A stretch of 64,000 nt of DNA from Actinotignum schaalii_C (GCF_034119425.1 NZ_JAWUEL010000009.1:1-64000), one strand, 5' to 3'; shown: positions 15,692-25,308, numbered from the stretch's first letter. Numbers and translations: made by a program. The notes: a model not told the origin generated them from the letters alone.

Positions 15692-18600
15692 ATGGGATCC
15701 TCACATTTCACTGCCCGGCGCGCGGTGGCAGCAGCAGCTGTGGCCGCCGTCGGCTTCTCAGCGCTCGCGGGAGGTGCCGCTTCGGCGGAAAATACCACCT
15801 ACCGCACCGCAAACGGCCCGGAAAACTGCGTTATTTTTGATGCGCAAGGAAACGTTATTCCGCCCAAACCCGGTGATTGCGCGCAATTCGGTAAGGCGGG
15901 CCAGGGGCGTTCCAATGCCAAGGCCCGTAACGTCATCCTCATTATTGGTGACGGTATGGGCCAGTCGGAAATCACCGCGGCCCGCAATTACCTCAAAGGC
16001 GCCTCGGGGCGTTTCGAAGGTATTGACGAACTCACCTCCGAAGGTATGTACACACACCATTCAGTCAATAAGAATGGTTCCTTCAATTACGTGACCGATT
16101 CGGCCGCCTCGGGTACCGCCTGGGCCACCGGTACGAAGACGTACAACGGAGCTATCGGCGTGGATCTGGCCGGCAAGCCGGTGCAGAACCTTATCGAGCA
16201 GGCCAAGAATGCCGGGCTGCGTACCGGCAACGTGACCACCTCCGATATTCAGGATGCCACCCCGGCCGTGATGGGTTCGCATTCCACCAGCCGCAGCTAC
16301 TATGCTCCCTCCGGGAAGTCGAAGCCGGCCAAGGGCGCGGACCTGCGTGAAAACGGCGGGCTCGGCTCCATTTCGGAGCAGATTGTGGACACCCGCGCGG
16401 ATGTGACTCTGGGCGGCGGCGCGAAGTACTTCGACGCCATGGTGACCACGGCCTCCGGGAACACCAACCCCTTCCTCGAGGGCGCGGCCAAGTACAACAC
16501 CCGGTGGGAAGCCGATAAGTCGGTGCTGGAGAACGCCCGCGCGAATGCTTTCCAGGTGGTAACCACCGCTGATGAACTCGCGGGAATCACCAAGGCCAAT
16601 CAAGATTCCCCGGTTCTCGGGTTGTTTGCGCCTTCAAATATGACCACCGCCTACAAATCCTCCCGGGCAAAGGTGGGCGGGGGGAAGGCCGATCCGCTCA
16701 CCTGCGAAAAGCAGGATATTGGCACCCAGCCCGAGCTCGTGGATATGACCCGCAAGGCCATTGAGCTTCTCGATGATCCGAGCGCGGAGAAGGGCTTCTT
16801 CCTTCAGATCGAATCGGCTTCCATTGACAAGCGCGATCACGCCTCGGACGCCTGCGGACAGATTGGGGAAACTGATCGCCTCGACCAGGCCACCAAGGTT
16901 GCCCTGGACTTCGCGAAGAAGGACGGGCAGACCCTCGTTGTCGTGACGGCGGACCACTCGCATACCGCGCAGATTGTGTCCGACGGCGACGACCACGTGG
17001 GCCCCGTGACTCGCCTGGCCACCGCTGATGGATCCCCGATGTCCATCCTTTACGGCACCACCAAGGTCGCTGAGGACGGCACCAATGCCGGTTCCCAGCA
17101 GCACACCGGAGCGCAGCTGCGCGTGGCCGCCTACGGCCCCGGTGAAGAAAATGTGCTGGGTCAAACCGATCAGACCGATCTTTTCTACACCATCGGTAAT
17201 GCACTGTCCCTCAACGCCGAAGCCTCCACCGCCGCCAGCGATGCCAAGCTGGCGAAACCGGTAGCCGGAGGGTCCACGATGGCCATCGCCGTGGACGAAA
17301 ACGGCAAGGTGACCGTGCCGGCCCCCGGTGACTTCGCCCAGTACGGCAAGGACGGCGAGCAGCGTTCGGATGCTAAGGCCAAGAACGTGGTGCTCTTCAT
17401 CGGTGACGGGATGGGTGATTCGGAAATCACTTCCGCCCGCAACTATCTCTACGGTGCGAACGGGCGCCTGCCCGGCATCGATAATCTCGAGTACACCGGT
17501 TCTTATACCCACTTCTCCATTGACCGCGACGGCGCTATTAACTACGTAACGGATTCAGCTGCTTCGGGTACCGCCTGGGCCACCGGCACGAAGACCTACA
17601 ACGGTGCTATCGGTGTGGACCTGGCTCAAAAACCCCAGGAGAACCTCCTGGAGAAGGCGAAGCGGGCCGGGCTGAAGACCGGTAATATCACCACCTCCGA
17701 GGTGCAGGATGCCACCCCGGCGGTGATGGGTGCCCACGTGACCAGCCGCTCGCATTACGCACCCTCCGGGAACGCGAAGCCGGCCAAGGGCTCCGATCTG
17801 CGTGAAAACGGCGGCATGGGTTCCATTTCGGAACAGCTCGTGGACACCCGCGCGGACGTGACGATGGGCGGTGGCGCGAAGTACTTCGACGCCGAAGTTC
17901 AGGTGTCCGGTACCTGGGGTGAGACGACGCGGTGGACGGCCGGTAAGTCCGTGCTGGAAAACGCGCGTGATAACGATTTCCAGATTGTGACGACGGCGGA
18001 GCAGATGGCTGCCCTGACCGAAGCCAATCAGGATAAACCGGTTCTCGGTCTCTTCACCCCGGGCAATATGCCGCGCATGTTCAACGAGTCGGTGCCCACT
18101 CCGGGCAAGCCTACAACCTACGAAACGTGCACGATTAACGAAGCCCGGACCGCGGATGTTCCCACCCTGGCGGCCATGACCCAGAAGTCCATGGATCTGC
18201 TCAAGAACGACGCCGGGTTCTTCCTCCAGGTGGAAGCCGCCTCGATTGATAAGGCTGATCACGGGGCGGATGCCTGCGGTCAGATTGGCGAGCTGGATGA
18301 TTTGGATCAGGCCGTTGCGGTGGCGCAGCGCTGGGCCAAGGAGAATGGTGAGCCCACCCTTATCCTCGTGACTGCCGATCACGCCCACACCTCGCAGATC
18401 GTGGGCGTGGGAAGCACCACCTCGGGTGTCAACACCATCCTCAAGACGGTGGATGGCGACTATATGCAGATGTCCTATAACACCGCGGCATCCAATGAGG
18501 TGGCGCGCGGTGGCCAGGGCCATACCGGTGCGCAGCTTCGTATCGCGGCTTCGGGCCCCGGTGCAGAAAACGTGATCGGGCGTACCGACCAGACCGACCT

Positions 18601-19492
18601 CCACTACACCGTAGCGAATGCACTCGGTCTGGATAAAGAATCGCAGCCGGTTGTCAACCAGTTCGTCAAGGAAGGTGCCAAGCCGGATCCGAGCGTTGAG
18701 CCGAGCGTGGATCCGAGTGCCGATCCGAGTGTGAATCCGACTCCGGAACCGGGTAAGGACCCGAGCGGTGATCCCACCGCGGATCCCAGCACGCCGGCCA
18801 CGCCTTCCGATAACGGCAACACCTTCTACGTCTCCAATAACTGGACCGCGACCGTGGCTCAGGCGGTCTTCAGCTTCGGGCGCGCCGGAGATGATGTCCT
18901 GGTAGGCGATTGGAACGGGGACGGCAAGGATAGCTTCGCGGTGCGCCGCGGGAACACCTTCTACGTCTCCGATACTCTCCGGGGCGGCAAGGCACCTATC
19001 GAATTCTCCTACGGTAAGGCCGGTGACACCGTGCTCGTGGGTGACTGGGATGGCGATGGCAAGGACACCTTCGCGGTCCAGCGCGGGAATACCTTCTACG
19101 TAGCGAACTCACTCAAGAGCGGGGACGCAGACGAGGTCATGAGCTACGGCCGCTACGGGGACACCCCCCTGGTCGGTGACTGGGATGGCGACGGCAAGGA
19201 CACCTTCGCGGTGCGTCGCGGCAATGTCATCTTCGTCAAGAACGCTATTGTCTCGGGGAACGCCGATACCGAGTTCTCCTACGGCAAGGCTAAGGACGAG
19301 ATATTTACCGGAGATTTCGACGGTAATGGCGCGGATACCTTCGCGGTGCGTCGCGGCAATGCGCTGCTCGTGAAGAACTCCCTCACTGCGGGCCCGGCCG
19401 ATCTCACGCTCCATTACGGGCGTGTGGCTGACGAGCTCTTCGTTGGTGACTGGGACGGTAACGGCACCGATACCCCGGCGGTACGGCGCTAA
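15692..19492 (+). CDS. Secreted double-domain alkaline phosphatase with FG-GAP-like repeats
   Basis: A 1266-residue exported protein. A signal peptide (about 1-32, ending GGAASAE) is followed by alkaline phosphatase domain 1 (about 60-505) and domain 2 (about 545-1000). Each has GDGMG for metal binding, VTDSAASGTAWATGTKTYNG with nucleophile Ser137 or Ser622, TADHSHT or TADHAHT, and HTGAQLR. A Pro/Asp/Ser linker (about 1001-1043) leads to five FG-GAP-like repeats (VGDWDGDGKDTFAVRRG). It should release phosphate from organic esters outside the cell. AAAAGGA precedes the ATG. No sortase motif is seen. Confidence 0.9.
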   Translation: MGSSHFTARRAVAAAAVAAVGFSALAGGAASAENTTYRTANGPENCVIFDAQGNVIPPKPGDCAQFGKAGQGRSNAKARNVILIIGDGMGQSEITAARNYLKGASGRFEGIDELTSEGMYTHHSVNKNGSFNYVTDSAASGTAWATGTKTYNGAIGVDLAGKPVQNLIEQAKNAGLRTGNVTTSDIQDATPAVMGSHSTSRSYYAPSGKSKPAKGADLRENGGLGSISEQIVDTRADVTLGGGAKYFDAMVTTASGNTNPFLEGAAKYNTRWEADKSVLENARANAFQVVTTADELAGITKANQDSPVLGLFAPSNMTTAYKSSRAKVGGGKADPLTCEKQDIGTQPELVDMTRKAIELLDDPSAEKGFFLQIESASIDKRDHASDACGQIGETDRLDQATKVALDFAKKDGQTLVVVTADHSHTAQIVSDGDDHVGPVTRLATADGSPMSILYGTTKVAEDGTNAGSQQHTGAQLRVAAYGPGEENVLGQTDQTDLFYTIGNALSLNAEASTAASDAKLAKPVAGGSTMAIAVDENGKVTVPAPGDFAQYGKDGEQRSDAKAKNVVLFIGDGMGDSEITSARNYLYGANGRLPGIDNLEYTGSYTHFSIDRDGAINYVTDSAASGTAWATGTKTYNGAIGVDLAQKPQENLLEKAKRAGLKTGNITTSEVQDATPAVMGAHVTSRSHYAPSGNAKPAKGSDLRENGGMGSISEQLVDTRADVTMGGGAKYFDAEVQVSGTWGETTRWTAGKSVLENARDNDFQIVTTAEQMAALTEANQDKPVLGLFTPGNMPRMFNESVPTPGKPTTYETCTINEARTADVPTLAAMTQKSMDLLKNDAGFFLQVEAASIDKADHGADACGQIGELDDLDQAVAVAQRWAKENGEPTLILVTADHAHTSQIVGVGSTTSGVNTILKTVDGDYMQMSYNTAASNEVARGGQGHTGAQLRIAASGPGAENVIGRTDQTDLHYTVANALGLDKESQPVVNQFVKEGAKPDPSVEPSVDPSADPSVNPTPEPGKDPSGDPTADPSTPATPSDNGNTFYVSNNWTATVAQAVFSFGRAGDDVLVGDWNGDGKDSFAVRRGNTFYVSDTLRGGKAPIEFSYGKAGDTVLVGDWDGDGKDTFAVQRGNTFYVANSLKSGDADEVMSYGRYGDTPLVGDWDGDGKDTFAVRRGNVIFVKNAIVSGNADTEFSYGKAKDEIFTGDFDGNGADTFAVRRGNALLVKNSLTAGPADLTLHYGRVADELFVGDWDGNGTDTPAVRR

Positions 19493-19526
19493 ATACCAGC
19501 GTTCAGCTGCCTGAATAACGGGTAAA

Positions 19527-19566
19527 ACACGGTGGGCCGCGGCGGAAACGTCGCGGCCCACCTGTG
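19527..19566. terminator. Long hairpin between convergent genes
   Basis: GGTGGGCCGCG (19531-19541) pairs perfectly with CGCGGCCCACC (19552-19562), and flanking ACAC/GTGT extend the stem. There is no T-run. It probably ends transcription from both sides. Confidence 0.6.
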
Positions 19567-19628
19567 TTAGGAAACTGCCGGATTAGCTATGCGGAGCCCA
19601 GCCAGCTGGCTAAGCAGTTATCCGGTTG

Positions 19629-20843
19629 CTAAGCGAAGTAATCGTGCAGGCGCGCCATGCCTTCGGCCAGTTCGGCATCGGAGAGCGCATAGGAGAAGCG
19701 CAGGAAGCCGCCCACCCCGAAAGCTTCCCCGGGCACCGCGGCCACATTAATATCGCTCAGGAGCTGATCGGCCAATTCCAGGGAGCTCGTGGCGCGGCGG
19801 GGGCCCGTCTCGCCCAGCAGGCCTGCGACGTCGGCAAAAACATAGAAAGCGCCATCCGGGGGCGCAACCTTCACCCCGTCGATACCGGCCAGTTCGCTCA
19901 CGATACGCGTGCGGCGCCGCGCGAACCCCTCACGCATGTCCTCGATGCGGTCGCGCGGACCGGTGAGCGCGGCGATGGTGGCGCGCTGCGCCACGTTATT
20001 GACGTTCCCGGTCAGATGCGAATGTACCCGCTTGACCGCGGCCATGACGTCCGCGGGGCCGTAGAGCCAACCAACCCGCCATCCCGTCATGGCGAAGGAC
20101 TTCGAAACCCCGCCGATAACGAGGGTTTGCGCGGCTAGTTCAGGGACTTCGGCCAGCGGGTAGGCGGTGCGCACGCCGTCGTAGGTAAGGTGCTCGTAAA
20201 TTTCGTCAACCACCAGCCAAATACCGTGCTCGAGGGCCCAGGCACCGATGGCACGCACCTCCGCGGCGCTGTAGACCGCTCCGGTGGGGTTAGTGGGCGA
20301 GCACAGCAGCAATGCCTTCGTCTTATCGGTGCGGGCAGCCTCGAGCTGCTCCACGCTCACCTTGAAGCCCTGGGTCGGGGGTGCGTATACCTCGGTGACG
20401 GTACCACCGAAAAGTTTAATAACTTCCGGGTAGGTGACCCAGTAGGGGGAGGGGAGGAGCACGTTATCGCCCGGGTCGATAAGTGCCGCCCAAGCTTCAA
20501 AGTTCGCCTGTTTCGCTCCATTCGTAACGACGACGCAGCTCGGGGAAATTCGTACCCCGGCATCGAAAGCGACTTTGGCGCAAATCGCCTCGCGCAGCTC
20601 CGGCAGGCCATTGGGATCGGAGTATTTGTGATTGCGGATATCGCCGGTGGCGGCGGCCGCGGCGGCCACGATGTGATCCGGGGTGGGGAAATCCGGTTCC
20701 CCGGCCCCGAAAGAAATAATGGGGTGACCGGCGGCCCGCAGCTCCCGCTGGCGGGCGTCCACCGCGAGGGTGGCGGAGGGTGCAAGGGCTTGCAGGCGCG
20801 CGGAAACGCGGCGCGGGGTCTTCGACGTCGGTGTAGTACTCAC
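19629..20843 (-). CDS. PLP-dependent aminotransferase, aspartate type (class I)
   Basis: 404 residues from GTG 20843. The class I fold is evident: FGAGEPDFPTPDHI at the N-terminus, NPTGAVY, WLVVDEIYEHLTYDG, and SKSFAMTGWRVGWLYGP with the PLP-binding lysine. It most likely transaminates aspartate or a related amino acid with 2-oxoglutarate. A divergent aminotransferase next to tRNA-Trp-secE-nusG is common in actinobacteria. GGGAGG directly abuts the GTG, so the start could also be leaderless. An upstream open stretch runs through the tRNA and is not coding. Confidence 0.9.
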   Translation of the reverse strand: MSTTPTSKTPRRVSARLQALAPSATLAVDARQRELRAAGHPIISFGAGEPDFPTPDHIVAAAAAATGDIRNHKYSDPNGLPELREAICAKVAFDAGVRISPSCVVVTNGAKQANFEAWAALIDPGDNVLLPSPYWVTYPEVIKLFGGTVTEVYAPPTQGFKVSVEQLEAARTDKTKALLLCSPTNPTGAVYSAAEVRAIGAWALEHGIWLVVDEIYEHLTYDGVRTAYPLAEVPELAAQTLVIGGVSKSFAMTGWRVGWLYGPADVMAAVKRVHSHLTGNVNNVAQRATIAALTGPRDRIEDMREGFARRRTRIVSELAGIDGVKVAPPDGAFYVFADVAGLLGETGPRRATSSLELADQLLSDINVAAVPGEAFGVGGFLRFSYALSDAELAEGMARLHDYFA

Positions 20844-21038
20844 CCTCCCATTAAACACTGTCCCGGGTACGGTTGTGACCTTTCTCCAAGGATAGGGGTG
20901 GAAGTGGACGGCTCGGGTGTTATCGACTATGCTATTCCGGGTATGACGGCCTTGTGGTCGTGATACTCCAACGTCCACCTGGCGGCCGGTGCTCGCGGAG
21001 CACTCCGGTTTCAGGCATAATGGTGGAGTTGCCAACCT

Positions 21039-21111
21039 AGGGTAGTGGCGCAATTGGTAGCGCATCGGTCTCCAAAACCGGCGGTTGGGGGTTCGAGTCC
21101 CTCCTACCCTG
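21039..21111 (+). tRNA. tRNA-Trp (anticodon CCA)
   Basis: Acceptor AGGGTAG pairs with CTACCCT. Anticodon loop CTCCAAA and T-arm GGGGGTTCGAGTCCCTC are clear. A CATAAT -10-like box lies at 21016-21021. Placement before secE is conserved in actinobacteria. Confidence 0.95.
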
Positions 21112-21166
21112 CTCCTGCCCCGCCAATACTGACGGGGCATTGTTACGACGAGGAAAAGGACGCACT

Positions 21167-21406
21167 GTGAAGGAAGTTGCAGCATCCAAGTCCTCCAAGG
21201 GCGCTGCGGAGAAGAAGGGCTTTTTTGCTCGGCTCGCGCAGTTCTTCCACGAAATCTTCGGTGAATTGAAGCGCGTCCAGCGCCCCTCCCGGGAGGAACT
21301 GGGGCAGCTGTTCACCACGGTGGTGCTCTTCATTCTCGCCGTGATGGTCTTTATCGGAATTTTCGATCTTATTTTCGGTCGCGCCACCGTCTGGATCTTC
21401 GGGTAG
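21167..21406 (+). CDS. secE: Preprotein translocase subunit SecE
   Basis: A 79-residue single-span membrane protein that clamps SecY in the SecYEG channel. GTG 21167 follows GAGGAAAAGGA. The cytoplasmic amphipathic helix (FFHEIFGELKRVQRPSREEL) precedes the transmembrane helix (about residues 50-70). It lies 42 nt before nusG, forming the usual secE-nusG unit. Confidence 0.95.
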   Translation: MKEVAASKSSKGAAEKKGFFARLAQFFHEIFGELKRVQRPSREELGQLFTTVVLFILAVMVFIGIFDLIFGRATVWIFG

Positions 21407-21448
21407 GTCCAGAACCAGGGCCGGCCCCAAGAACAGTGAGGGAACAGC

Positions 21449-22243
21449 GTGTCTGAGAACGTTACCGAACACGGCGATCTTTTTATGGAACCGGGTGCCA
21501 CCGCGCCTGCTGCGGAGGCTGCTCCTAGCGCGGATTCCCTCACCGATACCACCACCCAGGAAAGCGTAGCCGCGGAAGAAACCACGGAGACTGCTCCGGC
21601 TTCCTCTAAGAAGGACAAGAAGAAAGACGGCATCGTCACCGAAGAAGAAGTGCGGGCTAAGCTCAAGGGTCTAGAAGGCCGCTGGTACGTTCTTCACACC
21701 TATTCCGGTTACGAAAAGCGCGTCAAGCAGGACTTGGAAGTCCGTCTTGTCTCCATGAACATGGAGGACTACATCTTCCAGATCGAAGTCCCCATGGAAG
21801 AAGTCTTCGAAGTACGCCGCGGGCAGCGCAAGCTGGTATCGCGGGTACGCATGCCCGGTTACGTGCTTATCCGCATGAACCTCACCGATGATTCCTGGCG
21901 TGTGGTGCAGTCCACCAATGGCGTTACCGGTTTCGTGGGCAATGGGCGCACTCCGGTGGCCCTCACTTTCGATGAGGTTGTGACCATGCTGACCCCGGTG
22001 GTGGAAGCCGCCGCGGCGGACGAAGCGCGCGCCGCCGGTCTGCCCACGGGCGCCACGCCGGAAACCATCGCCCCCTTCGAAGTGGGCGATCCGGTTACCC
22101 TCACCGCCGAACCGTGGGCCGGGATGCCGGCCACCGTCTCGGAAATTGACGCGGAAAATCAGCGTCTCACCGTTATGATGACGCTCGTCGGTCAGGAAAC
22201 TCCGGTGGAGCTCTCCTTCGCCCAGGTGCGCAAGGAAGACTAA
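21449..22243 (+). CDS. nusG: Transcription elongation/antitermination factor NusG
   Basis: 264 residues. A Glu/Ala/Thr-rich N-terminal extension (about 1-70) is typical of actinobacteria. The NGN domain (about 72-180, RWYVLHTYSGYEKRVKQDL) binds the RNA polymerase clamp. The KOW domain (about 210-262, FEVGDPVTLTAEPWAGMPAT) contacts Rho or S10. The GTG start has only a weak Shine-Dalgarno (GAGGGAA). Confidence 0.95.
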   Translation: MSENVTEHGDLFMEPGATAPAAEAAPSADSLTDTTTQESVAAEETTETAPASSKKDKKKDGIVTEEEVRAKLKGLEGRWYVLHTYSGYEKRVKQDLEVRLVSMNMEDYIFQIEVPMEEVFEVRRGQRKLVSRVRMPGYVLIRMNLTDDSWRVVQSTNGVTGFVGNGRTPVALTFDEVVTMLTPVVEAAAADEARAAGLPTGATPETIAPFEVGDPVTLTAEPWAGMPATVSEIDAENQRLTVMMTLVGQETPVELSFAQVRKED

Positions 22244-22256
22244 GTTCCGCTGAGCC

Positions 22257-22274
22257 GCTGCGCCGTCGTCGTAC
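22257..22274 (-). repeat. Dispersed intergenic motif after nusG
   Basis: The plus strand reads GCTGCGCCGTCGTCGTAC, 13 nt after the nusG stop, with one extra CGT triplet relative to the shorter copies. Confidence 0.65.
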
Positions 22275-22378
22275 TTTCGTATACGCGAGCGCGCAGATAT
22301 GCGCGCGCTTCGAAAAACACGCACATATCTCGCGTCATTTAACACAAGCTCCGCGGTGTGTCTCACACGGGCGGGGCT

Positions 22379-22406
22379 TTGTGCATCGCTCACTTTCCCG
22401 TAATAT
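22379..22406 (+). promoter_or_regulatory. Promoter of rplK-rplA
   Basis: -35 TTGTGC (22379-22384), a 16-bp spacer and -10 TAATAT (22401-22406), with the predicted start about 50 nt before rplK. Confidence 0.6.
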
Positions 22407-22464
22407 AGATAGGCGTGCCGTCGCTAGCCATTGCGACGGCTGTTCAATGAGAAAAGGACCAGAT

Positions 22465-22899
22465 ATGGCACCGAAGAAGAAGGTTGCAGGCTTCATTAAG
22501 CTACAGATTCCTGCCGGCCAGGCCACCCCGGCCCCGCCGGTTGGTCCGGCTCTCGGTCAGCACGGCGTGAACATTGTTGAGTTCACGAAGGCGTACAACG
22601 CCGCGACCGAATCCCAGCGCGGAAACATCGTGCCGGTGGAAATCACCGTTTACGAAGACCGCACATTTGATTTCGTCCTCAAGACCCCGCCGGCGGCGCA
22701 GCTCATCAAGAAGGCTGCCGGGGTGCAGAAGGGTTCGCCCACTCCGCACACCCAGAAGGTTGGGCACCTCACGGCCGACCAGCTTCGCGAAATTGCGAAG
22801 ATCAAGGAGCCGGACCTCAATGCGAATGACATTGACAACGCCGCGCGCATCATTGCCGGCACCGCCCGCTCCATGGGCATCACCTCGGACGCCATCTAA
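22465..22899 (+). CDS. rplK: Ribosomal protein uL11
   Basis: 144 residues. It forms the base of the L7/L12 stalk with 23S rRNA and takes part in factor GTPase control and RelA signalling. ATG 22465 follows GAAAAGGACC. The start KKKVAGFIKLQIPAGQATPA and the proline-rich thiostrepton-region helix (PAPPVGPALGQHG) are intact. The rplK-rplA gap (179 bp) holds a dispersed motif copy at 22926-22939. Confidence 0.97.
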   Translation: MAPKKKVAGFIKLQIPAGQATPAPPVGPALGQHGVNIVEFTKAYNAATESQRGNIVPVEITVYEDRTFDFVLKTPPAAQLIKKAAGVQKGSPTPHTQKVGHLTADQLREIAKIKEPDLNANDIDNAARIIAGTARSMGITSDAI

Positions 22900-23078
22900 A
22901 TAGATAGCGGAGTTGTTGGCGGGACGGCGCCGTCGTTCCACCGCAAACCGAGACCACAACATAACCGGAGCTGAGAGCATCGAGCAACCGCGCTCTTGGC
23001 GTCGGCAGGTTCCCACGTGGAACCGTGGAAGGGCCACGCAGGCTCGTTGACCACACCTGCACTAAAGGAGAAGCAGAA

Positions 23079-23780
23079 ATGGCAAAGCGCTCGAAGGCAT
23101 ACCGCGCCGCAGCAGAAAAGATTGCGGACGGCGTGCTCTACACTCCCGCGGAGGCAATGCGCCTCGCGAAGGAAACGTCGGTGACGAAGTTTGACGCAAC
23201 CGTGGAAGTTGTGTTCCGTCTCGGCGTGGATCCGCGTAAGGCGGATCAGATGGTTCGCGGTACCGTGAGCCTGCCCAATGGCACCGGTAAGACCGCCCGG
23301 GTGATCGTCTTCGCCCAGGGCGAGCGGGCCCAGCAGGCGATCGAAGCCGGCGCGGACGAAGTTGGCAGCGACGAACTCATTGAACGCGTTGCCGGCGGCT
23401 GGACCGATTTCGATTCGGCAGTTGCCACCCCGGATATGATGGGCAAGGTCGGTCGCCTCGGTCGCGTGCTCGGCCCTCGCGGTCTCATGCCGAACCCCAA
23501 GACGGGCACCGTCACCATGGACGTGGCGAAGGCCGTCAACGATATTAAGGGCGGACGTATCGAATTCCGCGTGGACAAGAACTCCAACCTACCCTTCATT
23601 ATCGGCAACACCTCCTTCACTGAGCAGCAGCTCTTGGAAAACTACGTTGCCGCGTACGAAGAAATCATGCGTCTCAAGCCGTCCTCCTCGAAGGGCCGCT
23701 ACGTCCTCAAGGCCACCGTGTCCACCACGATGGGCCCGGGCATCCCGATTGATGCCACCAAGACTCGCGCCGAAGCCTAA
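23079..23780 (+). CDS. rplA: Ribosomal protein uL1
   Basis: 233 residues of the mobile L1 stalk that helps release E-site tRNA. ATG 23079 follows AAAGGAG. The conserved core GRLGRVLGPRGLMPNPKTGT is present near residue 125. L1 commonly represses its own operon by binding leader RNA. A perfect terminator follows 35 nt after the stop. Confidence 0.97.
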   Translation: MAKRSKAYRAAAEKIADGVLYTPAEAMRLAKETSVTKFDATVEVVFRLGVDPRKADQMVRGTVSLPNGTGKTARVIVFAQGERAQQAIEAGADEVGSDELIERVAGGWTDFDSAVATPDMMGKVGRLGRVLGPRGLMPNPKTGTVTMDVAKAVNDIKGGRIEFRVDKNSNLPFIIGNTSFTEQQLLENYVAAYEEIMRLKPSSSKGRYVLKATVSTTMGPGIPIDATKTRAEA

Positions 23781-23814
23781 AACAGAACTGCGGGCTCGGC
23801 GGTAACGTCGTATC

Positions 23815-23862
23815 GCGAAAGGCGGGGATCCTCAGGGGTTTCCGCCTTTCGCGTTTTTTCTT
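23815..23862 (+). terminator. Rho-independent terminator after rplA
   Basis: CGCGAAAGGCGG (23815-23826) pairs perfectly with CCGCCTTTCGCG (23843-23854), followed by six T. Confidence 0.9.
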
Positions 23863-23877
23863 GTCGTAACCGTGCTT

Positions 23878-23883
23878 TAGGCT
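23878..23883 (+). promoter_or_regulatory. -10 element for a leaderless membrane-protein gene
   Basis: TAGGCT ends 6 nt before GTG 23890, in the same TAGGCTAGAAC context as at murB. Confidence 0.55.
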
Positions 23884-23889
23884 AGAACC

Positions 23890-25221
23890 GTGACTTCCCA
23901 TCCGCGTGTACGTGACGCTTTGCTCGCCTGCCTCCTCATGCTGCTCTGCCTGGGGTGGGCGGCCTGGGCCTTCGCGCACAATCCCTCCATCAACCCGGTG
24001 GGGGAGTGGACCTACCTGGACTACTCTCTTAAAGCATCGAGTGGTACTATTCCCGCTCCCGGGGAGGTCATGGCACCGCAGGCCCGTCAGGCCTGGGCCT
24101 GCCACGCTCCGGCCGGCACCGCTATCACGCCGCCACCTTGCGAATCCTGGGATCGGGTGGCCCCGGAGGATTGGCCCTATCGCGCTGAAAACTACAATGC
24201 TTTCCACCCGCCCCTGTATTTTTTGGTCGACGGCGCCATCGCGCGCCTGGCCGGCCTGGCGGGATTGAGCTTCCTTACGGGCGCCCGCTTGGGTTCGGCG
24301 GTGCTGGTAGCCGCCGGAGTGGGGCTGTGCTACGCCGCGCTGCGTGCCTGGAGCTTGAGTCCGGCGGTATCCTTCGCGGCGGCGCTCTTCTTCCTGGCGG
24401 TGCCCTCGGTGGCGGCCAGCGCCACCATGGTGCATAACGATGCCGTGGGCCCGCTGGCCGGCGCGGCCGCGGTTTGGCTGAGCGCGCGCATCGTGGTGGG
24501 GAAGAAGACCGGCTGGGTGTTGCCCGCGTTCATAACCGCGGCTATCTGCCTCTCCCGGGTCATTTCCATCACCGGAATATTGGCGGTGCTGGCGCCGGTT
24601 ACGCTGGCTATCTGCTGGCCGCGGGTGGCCGGTTTTGGGCGCGCGGAGCGGCGCCCCCTCGCGGTGCTGCTCGGTACCCAGGTTCTTACGGTGGCGGCAT
24701 GCTACCTGGGCTGGGATGCTATCCAGGGCGCCCGCACTCCGGAAGGGTATGTGCCGGCTATCAACGCGATTTCTACCTCCCCGGTCAGCGAAGCCAGTAC
24801 CGGGCGCCTCCTTCTCAGCCTGCTCAACCCTTACGGCCTGACCAATCCCGGGGCCAAGTACCATTTCTCCCCGGAGCTCATCTCCGCTCCCACCCAGATC
24901 TGGGGCACGGTGGCCTACGCCATTTTGCTGGCTGGGCCGCTGGTTGCCCTGGTGCTGGGCTTGCGTTCGGTACGCGGGCGGGTGCTCGGGCTTTCGGGCG
25001 CTACCGGGCCCCTCATCGTCGGAGCGGTGGTCCAGGCACGGGAAATTATCAACGGTGGCTTGTATTTCCGTTCCATTCCGCGCCGCTACGGGATCGCCAA
25101 TGTGGCCGGGGCGCTGGCCGCCATCGCCCACCTGGCAGACCGGCCTATCTGGCGGAGCGTGCTCATGGGGGCCGGGGCGCTGGGGTACCTATGTTTGCTT
25201 GCCGGGCCGGTATGGGCCTAG
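23890..25221 (+). CDS. Multi-span membrane protein, GT-C glycosyltransferase-like
   Basis: 443 residues with about nine or ten hydrophobic spans. The first loop (about 30-95) holds acidic and aromatic residues, and RAENYNAFHPPLYFLVDGAI resembles the HPPLYY block of GT-C or DUF2142 membrane enzymes. Such proteins often transfer sugars from lipid carriers at the outer face of the membrane. That function is inference here. It has its own leaderless-type promoter and sits between rplA and rplJ, which are often near neighbours. No gene downstream belongs to it. Confidence 0.6.
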   Translation: MTSHPRVRDALLACLLMLLCLGWAAWAFAHNPSINPVGEWTYLDYSLKASSGTIPAPGEVMAPQARQAWACHAPAGTAITPPPCESWDRVAPEDWPYRAENYNAFHPPLYFLVDGAIARLAGLAGLSFLTGARLGSAVLVAAGVGLCYAALRAWSLSPAVSFAAALFFLAVPSVAASATMVHNDAVGPLAGAAAVWLSARIVVGKKTGWVLPAFITAAICLSRVISITGILAVLAPVTLAICWPRVAGFGRAERRPLAVLLGTQVLTVAACYLGWDAIQGARTPEGYVPAINAISTSPVSEASTGRLLLSLLNPYGLTNPGAKYHFSPELISAPTQIWGTVAYAILLAGPLVALVLGLRSVRGRVLGLSGATGPLIVGAVVQAREIINGGLYFRSIPRRYGIANVAGALAAIAHLADRPIWRSVLMGAGALGYLCLLAGPVWA

Positions 25222-25236
25222 CTGCGCCGTCGTACC
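25220..25236 (-). repeat. Dispersed intergenic motif overlapping a stop codon
   Basis: The plus strand reads AGCTGCGCCGTCGTACC. Its first two bases (AG) are the end of the TAG stop codon of the membrane-protein gene. Confidence 0.7.
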
Positions 25237-25308
25237 TACTACGCGGTGGCCGGCGCGCCATGCATCCCCGGCCATTCGAACCCGTGAGGCAAGCCACGCG
25301 ATCCGGTC

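Noticed and set aside
20844..21185. N-terminal extension of the aminotransferase
   Set aside because: The extension runs through tRNA-Trp and the intergenic region; the conserved protein begins at 20843.
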